64,000 nucleotides of DNA from Cyclaneusma minus. Taxonomy: Eukaryota; Ascomycota; Leotiomycetes; Marthamycetales; Marthamycetaceae. Below, piece by piece: positions 45,238-59,000 of this stretch (the first letter of the stretch is position 1; each line of letters opens with the position of its first letter). The stretch covers positions 124,001-188,000 of the forward strand of contig JAKZHN010000043.1 in NCBI GenBank assembly GCA_037179335.1, given 5' to 3'. The translations under genes and the position numbers were made by a program. The notes under the pieces were generated by a model. It had not been told where the DNA came from. It saw nothing but the letters and a program-made list of their open reading frames with translations, and searched no databases.

Positions 45238-47571
45238 ATGCGCCGAGCAGCTGTCAGGGTGTTGCGTACTGCCAGACATACCGACTTCACCAGACTCGGC
45301 CGTGGCTTTCGCAATCCCCTCGGCCCAACTAGCCATGTCCTAGGCCTCCGCTCTGCCTCCTCCTCCCGACCCCGCGACACAAGCTCCAGCGTCGTGCTGA
45401 AATCCTCCATGCAGCTTCGTCGATTGTCCACCGCTCTCTTCTCCGTAGTCGTCGGCGGTGGAGCTTGGTATGCTTACACTGGAACTGGACTGAACGGGAC
45501 CACGCCTACTGCGAGCTTTACGTCTAACGCCTACCCTACCCCAACTGGAGACGGCTCCCAGTCGGATCTGACACGGAAGGCAATTGTCGTGGGCCCAGAT
45601 ACCCTGTATACTGGATCTATCACGGGCGATGGTCCAATCTCGAAAGAGACAGACGAATCCGGGCGCAAGGTCCTCGAAATGTTGACCCCCGAACAAGCAA
45701 CACAAAAGCTGCGCCGAAATGAGCAGTCCTACTTAGTTGGTCGAGGCCAGGGTGTTGTCCGCTACGATGTTGTGCAGATTCCCAGCAACGATCCTATTGA
45801 AGACGACCATTCGGAAAAGATCGTGGAGCTCCCGACATCTGGCAATGCCAGCTCGGATTGGATGTTCTGGGGTGTTTATGATGGTCACTCCGGCTGGACA
45901 ACCTCAGCAAAGCTCCGTCAAGTACTTATCAATTTCGTCGCTCGAGAACTTAATTCAACGTACAAAGCTGCTCTCAGCAACCCATCCCCGACCACTCCAT
46001 CGTCTGAGGATATCGAGGCTGCAATTAAGGCAGGTTTCAACCGTCTTGACCACGAAATTGTACATGAGAGCGTTGAGAAGGTCTTGAAGCAAAACTCGAA
46101 GCTCGTTGCTGCTGAAACCCTTGCTCCAGCACTCTCAGGTTCATGCGCTTTGTTGTCATTCTATGACTCCAACAGTAAGCTCTTGAGAGTGGCATGTACA
46201 GGAGACTCCCGTGCAATTCTTGGCCGCCGCGGTGGCAGCGGAAAATGGACCGCTACGCCTCTGTCCGTGGACCAGACTGGTTCCAATTTAGACGAGGTAC
46301 AACGAATGCGTGCTCTACACCCTGGCGAGCCTGATGTGATCCGGAACGGCAGAGTTCTCGGCGGTCTAGAACCAACACGTGCTTTCGGTGATGCCATCTA
46401 CAAGTGGAGCCGCGAGACTTCGCAACAACTGAAGCAGAGCTACTTTGGCAGGACGCCAAGTCCCAACTTAAGAAGTCCACCATATGTGACCGCTGAGCCA
46501 GTAGTCACAACCACCAAAATCCAGCCTGAACAGGGGGACTTCGTGGTCATGGCTACCGACGGACTTTGGGAGATGTTGACCAACGAAGAAGTCGTCGGAC
46601 TCGTCGGCCAATGGCTCGACAACCAGCACAACTCATCCGAATTGGCATCAGCCAAGGGACTCAACGTGGACGAATCCAAAACAGCAAGTTCTTGGACCAG
46701 CATGTTCACCGGCGGTAACAAGGGCTTGCCAGTCGAGAAAGGGGCAAAAGCTGCAGGAAAAGAGAACCCCAAACACGCAGGGAATATGGACGCGCAAGGC
46801 CAGAAGACCCCCATCCGCCAGCAGCAATGGGGGGTCAAGGGAGACGAAAACTCGCGTTTCGTAGTTGAGGATAAGAATGCAGCAACACATCTAGTGCGGA
46901 ATGCGCTGGGCGGACGCGACAAGGACATGGTGTGCGCGCTGCTCACGCTCCCCTCCCCCTACTCTCGCCGATACCGGTATGTCTGCACAATCCCTTTATT
47001 TATTTATTGTTTTTCGCTTTCTTGGCATTCCCCGACATTCTCCACGCTGCGGGGCCGCTTTTGGCAATGGACGAGTGTCGTTGTGTGACCGTTGGCCTTC
47101 TAGCCGGATTTCTGGGAAGATTAGGCATTTCTCAGACACGCGTGAGCGGGTTCCTGAAGATCTCGATCTGCCCCTTGGGAAGCGCGTGGAGACATGTCTC
47201 CACATTCCTCGCGTCCCAACCCTGAAGATACCACCCCGCACTATGAAGTCAGAGATGAAGTCACCAAATCTCTCCGAGGGGCCCTTTCAGCTGTGTTTCC
47301 AAGCCGCCGGAGAGATTGAGCTGAATCTCGGAATATATCCGTGTGGAGGTGTCATGACGTCTATGTGACTCTGTTGCTCCACATATTCCGCACCGAGGAA
47401 ATGGATATGATGCAGTTTGTCGCAGTTTGGCTAACGGTTTTGTTTTGAAGTGACGATCTCACTGTCGAAGTCATCTTCTTCGGGGCTGCCGGCAACGCGA
47501 ATGGGAATGTGACGATGAACCAGGACGCCAGCGCTGGTCTCAGCACCGACAATGTGAAGCCTAAATTGTGA
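45238..47571 (+). CDS. PP2C-family protein phosphatase, mitochondrial (Ptc5-like)
   Basis: Two exons (45238-46976 and 47451-47571) give 619 aa. The N-terminus is Arg-rich and reads as a mitochondrial presequence (MRRAAVRVLRTARHTDFTRL). It is followed by a short hydrophobic stretch FSVVVGGGAWYAY that may be an inner-membrane anchor. PP2C motifs: WMFWGVYDGHSGW with metal-binding Asp, ACTGDSRAILGRRGG, LEPTRAFGDAIYKW, VVMATDGLWEMLTNEEVV, and RYRDDLTVEVIFFG at the end. The last motif is split by a 474-base intron (GTATGT...TTGAAG, branch GCTAACG). Without splicing the frame stops at 47088 and lacks the last metal-binding Asp-Asp. In yeast the closest mitochondrial PP2C, Ptc5, dephosphorylates pyruvate dehydrogenase. 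I use this as the most likely role, but other PP2C paralogues are possible. Confidence 0.9.
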
Positions 47572-49387
47572 TCGCCAACATGATCACCAACGGCTACACT
47601 GTGGCTGAAACGGTGAGACCTGGAGCTGCTAATGAGGCTGTGGCGGAGATGGGATGGGGCGAGAGGCAAACAGGTTGCTGAGAAGCCTCGGCTGGCTCGT
47701 CAACGACTCGGCTTAGCATCTACTTTGCTTTTCTGTTTGTGGAGGGTAGTCTTGTCCCTGCTGTGGCGTCAATCAGCCAACTACTTCCTTGGGTACCTGT
47801 TCCTGCAAGGCACGTCACTGAGCTCGACGACTTTGGCCCAGTTGCCAACGTTTCTCATCAGAGCTTTCCTGCCCGACATCTGCGACAGCACACGACAAAT
47901 GTGGAAACGAGAGCCCACCCTATCAAGCATCAGCTGAAGTTCCTTGCTCCCGGTCTACAGTCTACAACGGTTGTTATCAGTGCTATTCTGCCGCTGATCT
48001 GCGACAGCACGCGGCTCAGGGGCTCACAGTAGCACCGATAGAGGTATCTTAGATATCTTTGGAGCTCGGTATGATGTATTCTATACTTTGTAGCACTAGC
48101 GAGGCGTTGGACCTCTTCAAAATTGGGGGCATAAGTTTAGTATGATAATCGAGAATCAGCAACCGGTGAACCTTGGAGCAAGAAATAGTGACCGTGACTG
48201 TGGTGTGGAGATTTAGGCTGAGAGGCTCAACAGCTTTGACGAGATACTACACGCACATACGCGCATGACCTTTAAAAACACCAGAAGTTTGCCATTGAAT
48301 TTTGAAACCAATGTCGCTCCATTTTGTTTTAAAAAAAAAGAAGGCAAAAAGAGTGGCGAAGAAGGGGAAGTGAATGTGAACTGCTGAACCTTCAGGAATC
48401 ATACAGTTTTGGTCCAGACAGGACTAAATACTAACTTGGGTTGGTAATGGAACCAACCCAAGTGACTAGGGCTATCAACTCTAGGCTATGAGAATTGATT
48501 GCTAAAGCGTTGGCAGAATGTGATCAAATACCCTCTTCTCCGCACCGCCTACCCCTGCAGCTCTTTTGCCATGATGAGGATCTCAAGCTTCACTACCTAG
48601 CGAATGTTGACGATCACAGAGGATAACAAAGGTTCATGCACAAAGCTGTTTGAAACAGTATGAGAGCAAGCAAGCCATTATTTGAATTTTTCTCTCATTG
48701 GTATCATCTCCATGCTCATTGACACATTCATTGCCGCCCGAAGGCCGAAAACAACCGCCAGCAAGGTATCTTCTCAGCAGCTCAGCCAGCCCAGACCCAT
48801 CCCAGTGAAGAACAAGCCCGGTCCAGCCCTATCCAGCAAATCCCAACATATCCTACTGTCTGCCAGCCTATTACAGCAATACAAAAAAACACTCGAAAGA
48901 CATTTCCATGTCTTCTGTTTACCCATTTTGGCCTCCAGTGTATTGTTTTCCCTTCCCGCCGAGCAAGAAAGCAACCAGAGAAAGAGTCTGTACCTAGGTA
49001 TACACGCGCGCAAACTGGACAGACCAGAACCATCCTTCCCCCGAGGATATGAGAAACGAAAAAGCAAATTAGCAAAAACAGTAATCAAGACACAGCCCCC
49101 AATCCCGGGCCGGAGAATCGAAACTTTGTATAGTTTATTCTTCCCTTTCCCCCTCCCAATGCGGTGTGCCTTGACGCCGCTCCCAGCAAGCCCCAAGACG
49201 CCGGCGATGATTGCATCGCTCAAAAGAGGAACCCGGCGACACGCTAAAATGCTGATCAAAATATAGGGGTATCATTCAGAAGAATCCGTGGCAATGACGA
49301 AGTAGTAGTAGAGGCCTTGAGGATGTGTGGTGTGTGGTCGTGATATGGGAGGTGGGAGGAAGAGTGTGGTTTATGTGATTTCTACGG
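47572..49387. other. Convergent intergenic region, no gene seen
   Basis: About 1.8 kb between the 3' ends of the phosphatase and the Ras exchange factor genes. Open frames at 47632-48032 and 48682-49266 have no recognisable content and overlap frames on the other strand. The 14-base word ATCTGCGACAGCAC occurs at 47878-47891 and again at 47998-48011, which hints at a decayed local duplication. Confidence 0.45.
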
Positions 49388-52300
49388 TCATAAGACCGAA
49401 GTGCCAGTCAGAGTGGCGGGCGCAGTACTCGTCGCTGCATGGCGTTCCGCTATAGGCGTGACGCCTTTGTCTTTATTCGAATGTGTCCAGCCGAACAGAT
49501 CGAACTTCTCTTTCTGGCCTGGCAGCACGGGGATCTCGTTAGTGCGGTCCGTGGGGCTTTGCTTCTGTGCAGGCACAATGCGTGGCTCGAGAAAGAGCGA
49601 TTTGCGGTAGTATTTTTGCGTGCTGCTCTGGTCGGAGCTCTTGACGCGGACGATTTGCGCTTGGATCCATTCCTGTATCTCGGGGACCTCAGCGAGTCGG
49701 TAGGGCATTTGGAAGCGCTGGAGGTCGCCTATGAGCTTTGCAGTGCGCATGTGCTTGTCGAAGTTGATGACTGTCATGCCGTTCTCGCCAGGGAGGCGGC
49801 GGGTGGATGGATTGCCCACGTTATTGAACGTCAGATCGGTTAAGTAGAGACCCGGGAAGGGCAGGCAAGGGGGGACGTGGTTTGCCATTCTTTGGCGCAG
49901 GACGGAGTGGTTTTTCGAAGAATCGACGATAGCTTGGAGAGACTTGAGCATGTCTTGGCGCTTGTGAGACACATTGTCCCACGTCTTCTTGAGCCGTAGG
50001 ATGGTTGACGAATTGAGCGAGCAGATAATGGCCATCAAGGCATCATAGTTGTTGAGCTCCAGGGATTTCTGCGCAATCTTGATCCAATGCTTGATGACGA
50101 GCGCTCGCTTCTTGGCATCGTCGTAGTGAAGAATTGTGTCAACCACCAAGTTGGTGATGTCAGTGGCGAGCGTAGACATTGCTCGGACATTCACTGCAAT
50201 AGAACCAGTTCTCTTGGTCCACTCGTCGTTAAGAAGCTCCTCTGGCATGATCGAACAGAAGATGGCCATTCCCTTGATCGTCAACTGGCGCGCAAATTCC
50301 AAGGGCTCAAAATCGAGGATGGTGGGGCAGGTTCCACCCATCCTCCAGTTCTTCAGAAGATTCATTTGGGTCTTGCTGATGACTGGCGGAGGCAAAGGAG
50401 TATCAGGAGGGACGTATTGAGAGGTTGATGTGCTCGTCTTGCCCATCGACGAAACCAGACGGGGTACTAAGAGGCCGTCGGCGGAGGTCACTCGCTGTGT
50501 CAACTCATACAACCTTTTCCCGGCTTGTGGGATGGCAACGAGTAATTTGCCTTGAGCAAAAGCCTCGATTGTCGGAAGAGCCTCGATATCTGACAGATTT
50601 CGCCAATGCGATTCCAACCATCCCTTGAAGACGTTGTATACCCGTAGTCTGACGGGACCGGCAATATGAGGGCTTGTACTGACGTAGTCAAACCGCTCAA
50701 TGAGGGCCTCTGCTAACTTAAGCGGGGTGACAAAGAGACGGAAGGTGAGGTAGAAAGTGGAGGCGAATGCTGCATCAGGAGTCGAGTCATGAAGAGTAAG
50801 TTTCTCGATCAACGCGGGTAGAGTTCCACCTGATACTTGACCATCCTTGTTGTACACTAATTCATGTGCAAAGGTCTTTTCCAGCATCTTCGACTCTACT
50901 TCGTCAATGTCATCTAGAGAACTCGTGAAACTCCCCGAAGCACTCAAATCTGACTGATGACCGGGCCCGCGCGAAGGGTCTGGTGTCGATGCTCTGGTGG
51001 ATGTCTGTGAGAGCATGCTGGCCTCCGAGTCCCGCATACTGCTGAAGTAGGTGCTGCTAGTTCCAGCATTTGATAGTACAAGGCTTCCGGATCGGAAGGA
51101 AGAAGCGTTGTACTCGCTATCCGGCATTGAGGACATCTCGGAAGGACTGTACTCATCCTTGAAGGATAGGCTCGACATCTTGGTCACTACTGGTATGGTA
51201 GTCGTCCTCTTCTCTCCTGCTACGACTGGTTCCCTCTTTGACAGGGTGTAGTTCTTAAGTGAAGCCGGTGATCCTAATGGGATCGAGGGTAATGGTTTGT
51301 CATTGCCGGGAATCACCAGAGGGGGAGGAGTAGGTCGTCGTGATGATTGCCTCGAGGTGGCTCTCTCCGTTCTCTCCGTCTCCTCGTTTGCTGTCCCAAA
51401 TCCACCGACATCGATGCCCAAACCATCAGCTTGTTGTTCGAATTCGAAATCGCCAATGCGCTCCATCACATATTTCGTCCTTGCAACCAACTCGCCCGCC
51501 GCCCTCACACAGGTTGTCGCTGTGTCGGCCAGATGGGAGTTGTCCTCCGGCATGACGAAGTCGTCTTCGTCCACAGAGGCTTCGTTGAGAATATCTCGCG
51601 TTGCGTACACAAGCCTGTTCACCATGTCGTACATTACTTCTTTCACGTTTTCAAGGGAAGTCGCGCTTTGTGGATCGTGGTCGCATACTGCTTCGACGAC
51701 AAGAAGGAGGCTGCGTCCGGAAGAGACGCAGGACCGGATGGTCGCGAGGAGAGCTGTGGCAGATTGGGAGTGGAAGGCGAGGCGTCCGATGAAGGATGCG
51801 AGGTAGGACAAGAAGGAGTCGTGGCACGAGCTGAGCTTCTCGGACACCAGGATACCGGCTCGGGTCGAGGGCCTTGGGGCAAGTAATGAGACACGATGCG
51901 ATACGGAAGAGCGGTTCATTTGGGACGAAAGTGGTTGCGGGGCGTGCTTCGTTTGCTGGGAAATCGAGTAATCAGACAGGCGTTTGCTCGGCTGCTGCAG
52001 TATTGTTTGATCCTGGCCTGTCATGCAGCTTCCCGAGCTTTGTGAGGATCCTCTGCGAGATGCCGAATCGACCACAGATCCGCATCTCTCCTTGAAGGAC
52101 GTCGAGTCCGCCGGGGGGGTTGGGGGGATAGTTCTTTCCTCCATCACGGTGGTCATCTCTGATGGGGCGCTGGCTGGGACTTCCTCTTGGAAAATGTCTA
52201 AGAAGTTGATACCGCGTGTTGTAATCCTCAGAGCTTTCAGGATCATCTCATCTATGAGCGCAGTCACATCGTCTTCTCGCCGGGGGCATTCGTGGATCAA

Positions 52301-53054
52301 GTCTGGAAGGCGCTTCGCTGTCCGGACGAGCCAGGACAATTCGGCCAGTAGGGCCTTTCGAGTTCGACGGATCCGCTCGTTAGTCCGCACCAACAGAGTT
52401 TCGCGCGTTAGGCATCCGGCGCTTTCCTGTAACGAAAGATTGAAAGGTTAATTTTGGACACACGCATTAGGTTAATGCAACGGTTTGTGCACTCACTAGT
52501 AGAATCCGGGTGCCTGAGACGATGCCTTTCATAAATTCTTGGTTCGCGAATATCTCCACGTCCGAGACGCCACCACACTTTAAGAGGTCCCAGAAATTAA
52601 CCAGGGCGTCCAGGAGTTTACTAATATACTCTGGCGCATACGTCTCACAGTAGTTCGTCGGCAGCCAGCCACGAGCGCCCGTTGCCAGCAGAGTTCCGTC
52701 TGCCCAGCCATTGGTATGGATTGAATGTACTAGAACAACGTCGCCTTCCTCCAACGGCAGAGTCACGGTCGAGTCGATGTCGCCCGGCGATGGCCTGAAG
52801 GGATAGAAGGCTCGCAGAAAGTTGTCGAAAACGTCCCTTGGAGCTTCCATCTGCTCTTCCAGCGTCTCCGTGGAGGCATTGGGAGTTGCCGGTGGTGTCA
52901 TCTGGTCCGGATAGTTGGTCGGCTTGGTGTTGATGCCGAGATATGGACTGCGAGCGCCTCTCGTTCTGCTGTCGTTTCGTGAAAAAGGCCTTCTGATGTT
53001 CAAAGGCGCAACATGCACGCTGGACCGCGCGTGTTCTTGGTAACCGGTCACCAT
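49388..53054 (-). CDS. cdc25: Ras guanine-nucleotide exchange factor (Cdc25 family, SH3 + RasGEF-N + RasGEF)
   Basis: Two exons (53054-52497 and 52426-49388; intron GTGAGT...GTTACAG) give 1,198 aa. Domains in order: an SH3 domain near residues 80-135 (AFYPFRPSPG, GDVVLVHSIHTNGWADGTLL, GARGWLPTNYCETY); a helical middle with Ser-rich linkers; the RasGEF-N domain near 690-820 (HELVYNKDGQVSGGTLPALI, ASTFYLTFRLFVTP); and the catalytic RasGEF domain near 880-1130 (LEFARQLTIKGMAIFCSI, RALVIKHWIKIAQKSLELNN, CLPFPGLYLTDLTF, FQMPYRLAEVPEIQEWI). Such proteins load GTP on Ras at the plasma membrane; in fungi this feeds the cAMP/PKA and morphogenesis pathways. ATG 53054 is the first in-frame ATG. A short tail follows the GEF domain. 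Confidence 0.92.
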
Positions 53055-56000
53055 TTTTGGCAACCTACTCGGGCTACCATGGGATGCGAATATAACAAGA
53101 AAGAGTTCAAGAGACGACGTGGGGTCGAGGAAGCTTTGGCCTTGGGGACTGGAAGATCTAAGTTATCGTTGATATCGGGCGCAGACCGATTGCCGTAAGG
53201 GCGGCCGAACGAGTCAAGCCGGTAGTGAGACGTCGATTGTCTCCACCAGCAGACGGTGGTGGAGCGATGTTCTCGTTATGTCTCCAGATTTGTCGATTGT
53301 AAGAGTGGAGAGGCGCCGGGTTGTTGGTGCGAGTGGGCTGTGTGGGTGCTCAATGGATGAAGAAAGTCTGCGCTTCGCAAAGCAGGGTTAGCCAGGTATT
53401 CAGCAGTTTGATTTGACGTGTGTATGTTATCGTCCCATTGCTCGACAAGAATGCAGGCTCAGAGGCGCAGGAGCGTCGAGGAATGCCAGATTTTCAGAGC
53501 CGGGGCTGTGATAGACGGCTGCATACCTAATCGAGAATTCCGTCAAGAGCCCAAGAGGAACGGCCAAGTCGTGCCTTCAAGCTGGTTCGCATGCGCGTGC
53601 AGGGGTCCCTTCCTTTCCGCAGTCGCACGCCGACAGATGGCGATAGAGCAGTAGTCGATAGTCGGACGCCCAGTCTAAGCCAACCTCCGCCTGCGCTGTC
53701 AGCGTCGCGTCACGTCTTCAACGTCGGTCGTGGGAGATCGTTATTCGACGGGCAATATAGGCACATATGAGGATATGCTGCTCGACCGAACTGCTCGTGG
53801 AGGGGCTGGTCATGTAACTGCAAGCAGGGGAATGCTGCTCCGCGCTCTGGTCGCGCTGCTCGCCAAAGGACCGTGGTGTCGTGGTTTGCTTCAATGAAAG
53901 GCGCGCCGTGGAGTGTGTGGTGCTGCTGCTGCACCGTGAGCGTGTGAGGTCTGGATGTCTGGTGCAGAGTCTTGCACAGTCGGTGGCGATTGGGACACTC
54001 GGTGTAACAAAATATTAGACTGGCCAAGTCGCGGAGATGCCAATGCGTCAAGTCTCGGATGTCTCGAAGTGTCGCTGTCTAGGAGCGCTTTTCCTGTCGA
54101 GTGTCGAGCCTTCTGAAACCTCGAGGTCGGAAGAGGCTTGACTCGCACTTCGCTCAGGCCTAGCGAGCCTCTATGTTTTCCGGTGAAAGCAGAGGAGAGG
54201 AGAGGTACTTTGGGGTCAAGGGAGGGCGAGCTGGTCGAGGGCAAGCACTACGATATGCGGACGGAGGTGACGGTCACTGACGGAGCAACCGGACTTCTGT
54301 TTGGGACTGGCAGCAAGGTAGATAGATACATGTAGCTTCCTGTGGATGCGCTGGAGCAGCTCTCCCTTAGCGGGCACAACGGCTACACACAGAGCTGTGG
54401 CTCGTCGAGCACCCCCAGATTCAGAAAGCTCATTACGGCGATTAAAGGTGGCACTAACAGCAATTGACTGCTTAGTGCACTGCCGTGTTGCTGAGGTATG
54501 CAAGGGTCCAGCGTCGACCAGCGTTTGCAGAAGAGCACGGCCAGGGGGGTCCGAGGAGCGGCACACAATTAATAGTATTATTATTCACGTTATGGAGAAC
54601 CGCCTTTGCTTTTGTGGCACAGAGCAAGCCTCAACTGGATCCGTGTGGGGTGTGAGTAGTGAGAATCTGGGGGAGCTTCCAACCACCACGGCGCCGGGAA
54701 AAGTGTAAAGCTGTTAAGACTCGAACTCTGATCATGACGGCCGCGAACTCTTGGCATTGCTATTAACAGCGACATGGACGGGCACAGGTGTGGCGCGGCG
54801 ACAGGCCAACCACCATCCAGACTAAAGCACACCAGAGATCTCTTGAACCGCAAGGCGTTGCTCCGGCTCAGATCCTGCCGCCTTGGAGGGCAGCCATGTG
54901 TCCCACTTCCTGACTCTCAAGTCTATGTCGTCGCAGCTGGGCATATTGGCACGCCAGCCCGTCCCGGAGAGTCTTCGTCATGGTGAGCTGGGCGCCCTGC
55001 CAGGCTAAAATGAGCGACTTTTAGGTGGTGGAGAATGGGATAGGCATGCCCACCTGCTGCACCAGCCATCCGATGATCAGTGGCCGGGCAGCCTTCGAGG
55101 GCGCAGCAGCGGGGACGAGTCGACGACTCTGTTACGAGTATCTTGTTGCACAGATGCCATGCCGCCAATGCAGAATCAGACGTTGTTTGAACTTTAAAGC
55201 ATGCCTGCTTTACTACATCATGTACCAGGTCAGGCCTGCTTCAACTTGACTCCGGAAAGTTCTTCTGGAAACAATTCCGGCTTCTTTGCCATCAATGATT
55301 TCCATGTAATTGAGGACTTCGTGAACTACGCCCTCTTTCTCCCGACCCCTTTTCTAGAAAAAGGGCGATTTCGACTAGAGTATTTGTTTTCAAAATGTGT
55401 AACTGCTAGAGGGGTGGCACGGGCCCCAAAAGTGAATAAAAACGAATAGTTTTATTCAAAAACTGTTTAGCGGGCGATTTAACAGGCCTGGCACGGCCGT
55501 TATACCCTTGCTAGCTGAATCGCGCCAACACATGTATCGCCAGCTACTCAGCCAGCCTCTACATGTAACCTTCTCCAAGCACAAGAGCTCGCCTCGAGAT
55601 CTGGGAAGCACACAACGGCTTTATTATCTTCGACTGCAGAATCTCCCAGCGATCAACATGCAATCTCGCAATCTCATCCGATGTCGTTGCCACCCACCGA
55701 CGAGCAGTTGCTCAATCAGATCTGTCGTCCAAGGCGATCGCATTTCCTTGCCGCCGTCCTACCATGTGTTCCTCTCGCCATTAGTTGCGAGTCGTAATTG
55801 GGCCAACTGCTCTCCGAACTATCTCCTCCAATTCGAGTCCTATCCGGCCTCACTCCTGTCTCCTACCCCCATTTCGCCACCGGCTTTCCACATGACCTCT
55901 CTGTTACTGCAATGGCCATCCCCACATCACACGACTTGGTCCTGCTTATGCTAAGATTACTCGGTCAACAAAAGGTCACAGGGAATCGCTGCTTACAATA

Positions 56001-59000
56001 CTCGAAGTTGCCGCCTTGCTGCGAAGTCGTGGCAGTAGTGTGTTCAAGACGTCGGGCTGCCGACCGCCGATCGCCTCCATTCGCGTGAGACAGCATGTGG
56101 ACGGTGTGCTGTCTGAGAACTACTTTTCCATCCTCACTTCCCAAAGCCCTCTAGCCAGGGGTCGACGAGCTCCCGGGACAGCTAGCAGGGCCAGGCACAC
56201 TCCGAGCCCCAGCCGATGAGGGGGGCTCCATCGCGGGACATGGTGCTCCAGTCCTTGCCGCGACGGCGCTGACCGCGCGCTCAATTGAACTGTCTCGCAC
56301 ATAGTCGCAGCACTGTCCACGCCCACAAGGCCAACATGTGAAGTTGCCTGTCTCATTCCTGCTGGGTAATTGGTACTTTCCAAGACTAGCGGCGCCGTCC
56401 AACTGGGTCTGAATAACCAACCTCGTCCGCCCAGTGCCTCAATAATATGAGGCTGTCCATGTCAGCACGTTCTTCCCAGGACGTGCAGCCAGCCTGCCTC
56501 CAGGACCCCACGGCCAGGGCTGGGGCCCACCGGACACTTCAATGATATTATCGAGAGAATCCCAGAACCAGCCGGAAGCCTGAGATTGGATTTGGACTCC
56601 ATGACACGGTCTCCATCTTCTGTCAATCGGTCGCGAAACCGGATCCGACGGCATCCTAAGTCATGGCGAAGTGTTGCTAAAGCTTCGGCCTTGTGAGTCC
56701 GCTTGCCAAAAAAGACAAGATCTCCAGTCCAACCAACCCGACCGTGAGAAAGCCGTCAGCCAGCCCTACTCTCCTAAAATATACTAATTGAGCCCGCTGC
56801 CCGTTGTTCCGCAGTCTGTACTCAACATCTTCGCCGCCAATCACCTCAATGGTGACTCAAAAGGACTCCCGAACACGATGGATTGTACCATAGCGACAGC
56901 CCATACACGTAGCGAAATGATCCGCAATTCACAATCTGCACTCTGACATCGAGATTACCCAGTCGACGAAGGGTCACCAGGGTTATCTCCAATCTACTGG
57001 GCTCACGGTGCAACAGCATGGCCAATCCTGACTGATATTACACCCATTAAGACCACGAGATCGGATTACACAGCCGCAATCTTCGATATCGATAGACGAT
57101 GATATGCCCTGCCAAGCATCATTCATCGGCCAAGATCTTCAACAATTGAGGCAGAGGCAACATTATCCAACATTATATCCAAGAGGGATCATCCCTTCAA
57201 CTGCCACGTTCAAAAAAGCAAACCACGGCTCCAGCACTTCGGACACGCATTGCTCCAAAAACTCAAAAAAAACCTCTACGGCTCCAACCTTCGTGCTCTT
57301 GTGATGGTCGGCTTAACTTGCTTTTCCAAGCTTCCCCCTCGCAGCATCTCCACGTCTGCCGAGAGTCGAGACCATCCTTTTTTCCAAAAACCAAGGATGA
57401 TTGGCAGTATTCCCTCCGGAATCCGCCCAAACTTCTTCAGAAGCGGAGACTTGGCTTATAGAGGCCCAACAAAGGAATTCTGCAAGTGGTCGGCCGCAGA
57501 GTCCCCAGCATGCACTTCCAGTCACGTTGTTATGCGTCCCAAAGCAGTAAAGAGCACTCAAGGCCGCCGCTCACACGACACCACTGTACGAAATATTTGT
57601 CCTTCGTATGGCCTTATTGGCCAGTACCTATCCGAGAAGCACCGCAGCGCATATGCAACAACCTCGAAATTAAAGCTACGCAGCCAGCCCAGAGACGCTC
57701 GGCTACCTGAAAACCTAGGTACATGTATGACACTTCATCCCCCATGGGGGCACCACCACAAATCTTAGTGGGACCGGAGAACTGTATCCTACTCGTGCAC
57801 GCAGCACGCGAGAATCGACCGTTGAAGGGGAACCCTGGGATTTGTCCTCTATGTTCTCTTTTCGAAATGCCATCATTCCCATTATTCCCGCCCCGTATGC
57901 CCGGAGCTGAAACCGACTCGATGTCAGTAATACCGGCAATCCGTTCAGCCGGTATCGAGGTAAGTGGAGGTCGTGGAGTCTCCTCTTTCCCTCTCCAGCC
58001 CAGTTCAATGTTGCCACTTCCCAGGGCATTCAAGCAGCTACCCACGATCTTCCGTCATGGGAATATCCCTGGGTCCAAGACCAGAAGCCCGGCAGTTGGG
58101 AGCAGATGAACCATCGTCAACACTAGTACTCAAGACCCAAGGTGAATCTCGATTCAATAATTCTCGAAGCTCATGTTGCCGGTCAAAGCAATCATGTGCT
58201 CGACTCACTTTACTACTAACCAAGCACTCCTGATGATTTAGGGTCTCTACTAGATACCACGATCACTATTCGGTGCTTTTTCTCGTGCTCTTTTCTTCTT
58301 TGGCAAAACAACAAGCTCTGGAGTCTGCCGTCTCCGTGAGCTAAGCGGCAATGGCAATGGACCTTGGAAAGCCGAGATGCATTGAGCTTCAATATCCTGC
58401 TCTTCTCGACCTGGCTGCAGGTTCTCAAATGGCGGGAAAAGCACTTCCACTGCCCAACCATTACCTATCTATTGGTTTTGCCACGCTGAGCTCTCCAACA
58501 CTGGAGCTCAAGATTGAATCCGATTTGAGCTTCAGCTGTGAAGCTCAGGCTCTCCGCTCCAGACGAGACGCCTTCTGGCCTCAACAATGCGTGACGACTG
58601 CATATGTCTGCAAAGACCCCACAATGATATTGTTGTTGTCCACATTCGCAGCGTCGTATGCATGTGCATATGCACCATGCAGGTCCAACCGTCAAAGCTA
58701 CAGCCTACCGCCCCCCCACGAGGATACCACGGCCCTCATTTGGGCCAGCCACCGTGAGACCCACTGCAAGATCCATGCTTTGCGGTACCGACGGAGCATG
58801 CTGTATGCAGGAGGTCGTCGGGGAAAGGCAATCTACATATCCAGATTGAAGCTGCACGGGATTATTACTGTTGAACACGAAGTCTACTTGGCGTTTGGCA
58901 TCTGATTCTGACATCAACGATCAAGCTCACTGCTCAATGAATGGAACTCTACACCCACGATCTGCGAGACTCCTTTGTGGTTGCACACAAGCATTTCCAC

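Noticed and set aside
48682..49266. 194-codon plus-strand frame downstream of the phosphatase gene
   Set aside because: Lys/Ser-rich without motif, overlapped by an equally open minus frame; likely non-coding.
55360..55480. A/T-rich segment with short inverted repeats (CCCTTTTCTAGAAAAAGGG-like)
   Set aside because: No terminal repeats, target-site duplication or transposase frame; too short to call a mobile element.
57250..57768. 172-codon plus-strand frame in the gene-poor interval
   Set aside because: No motif and no splice pattern; minus strand is open over the same bases.
58351..58905. 184-codon plus-strand frame
   Set aside because: Overlaps the minus-strand relic candidate; the minus-strand translation looked slightly more protein-like and neither is convincing.
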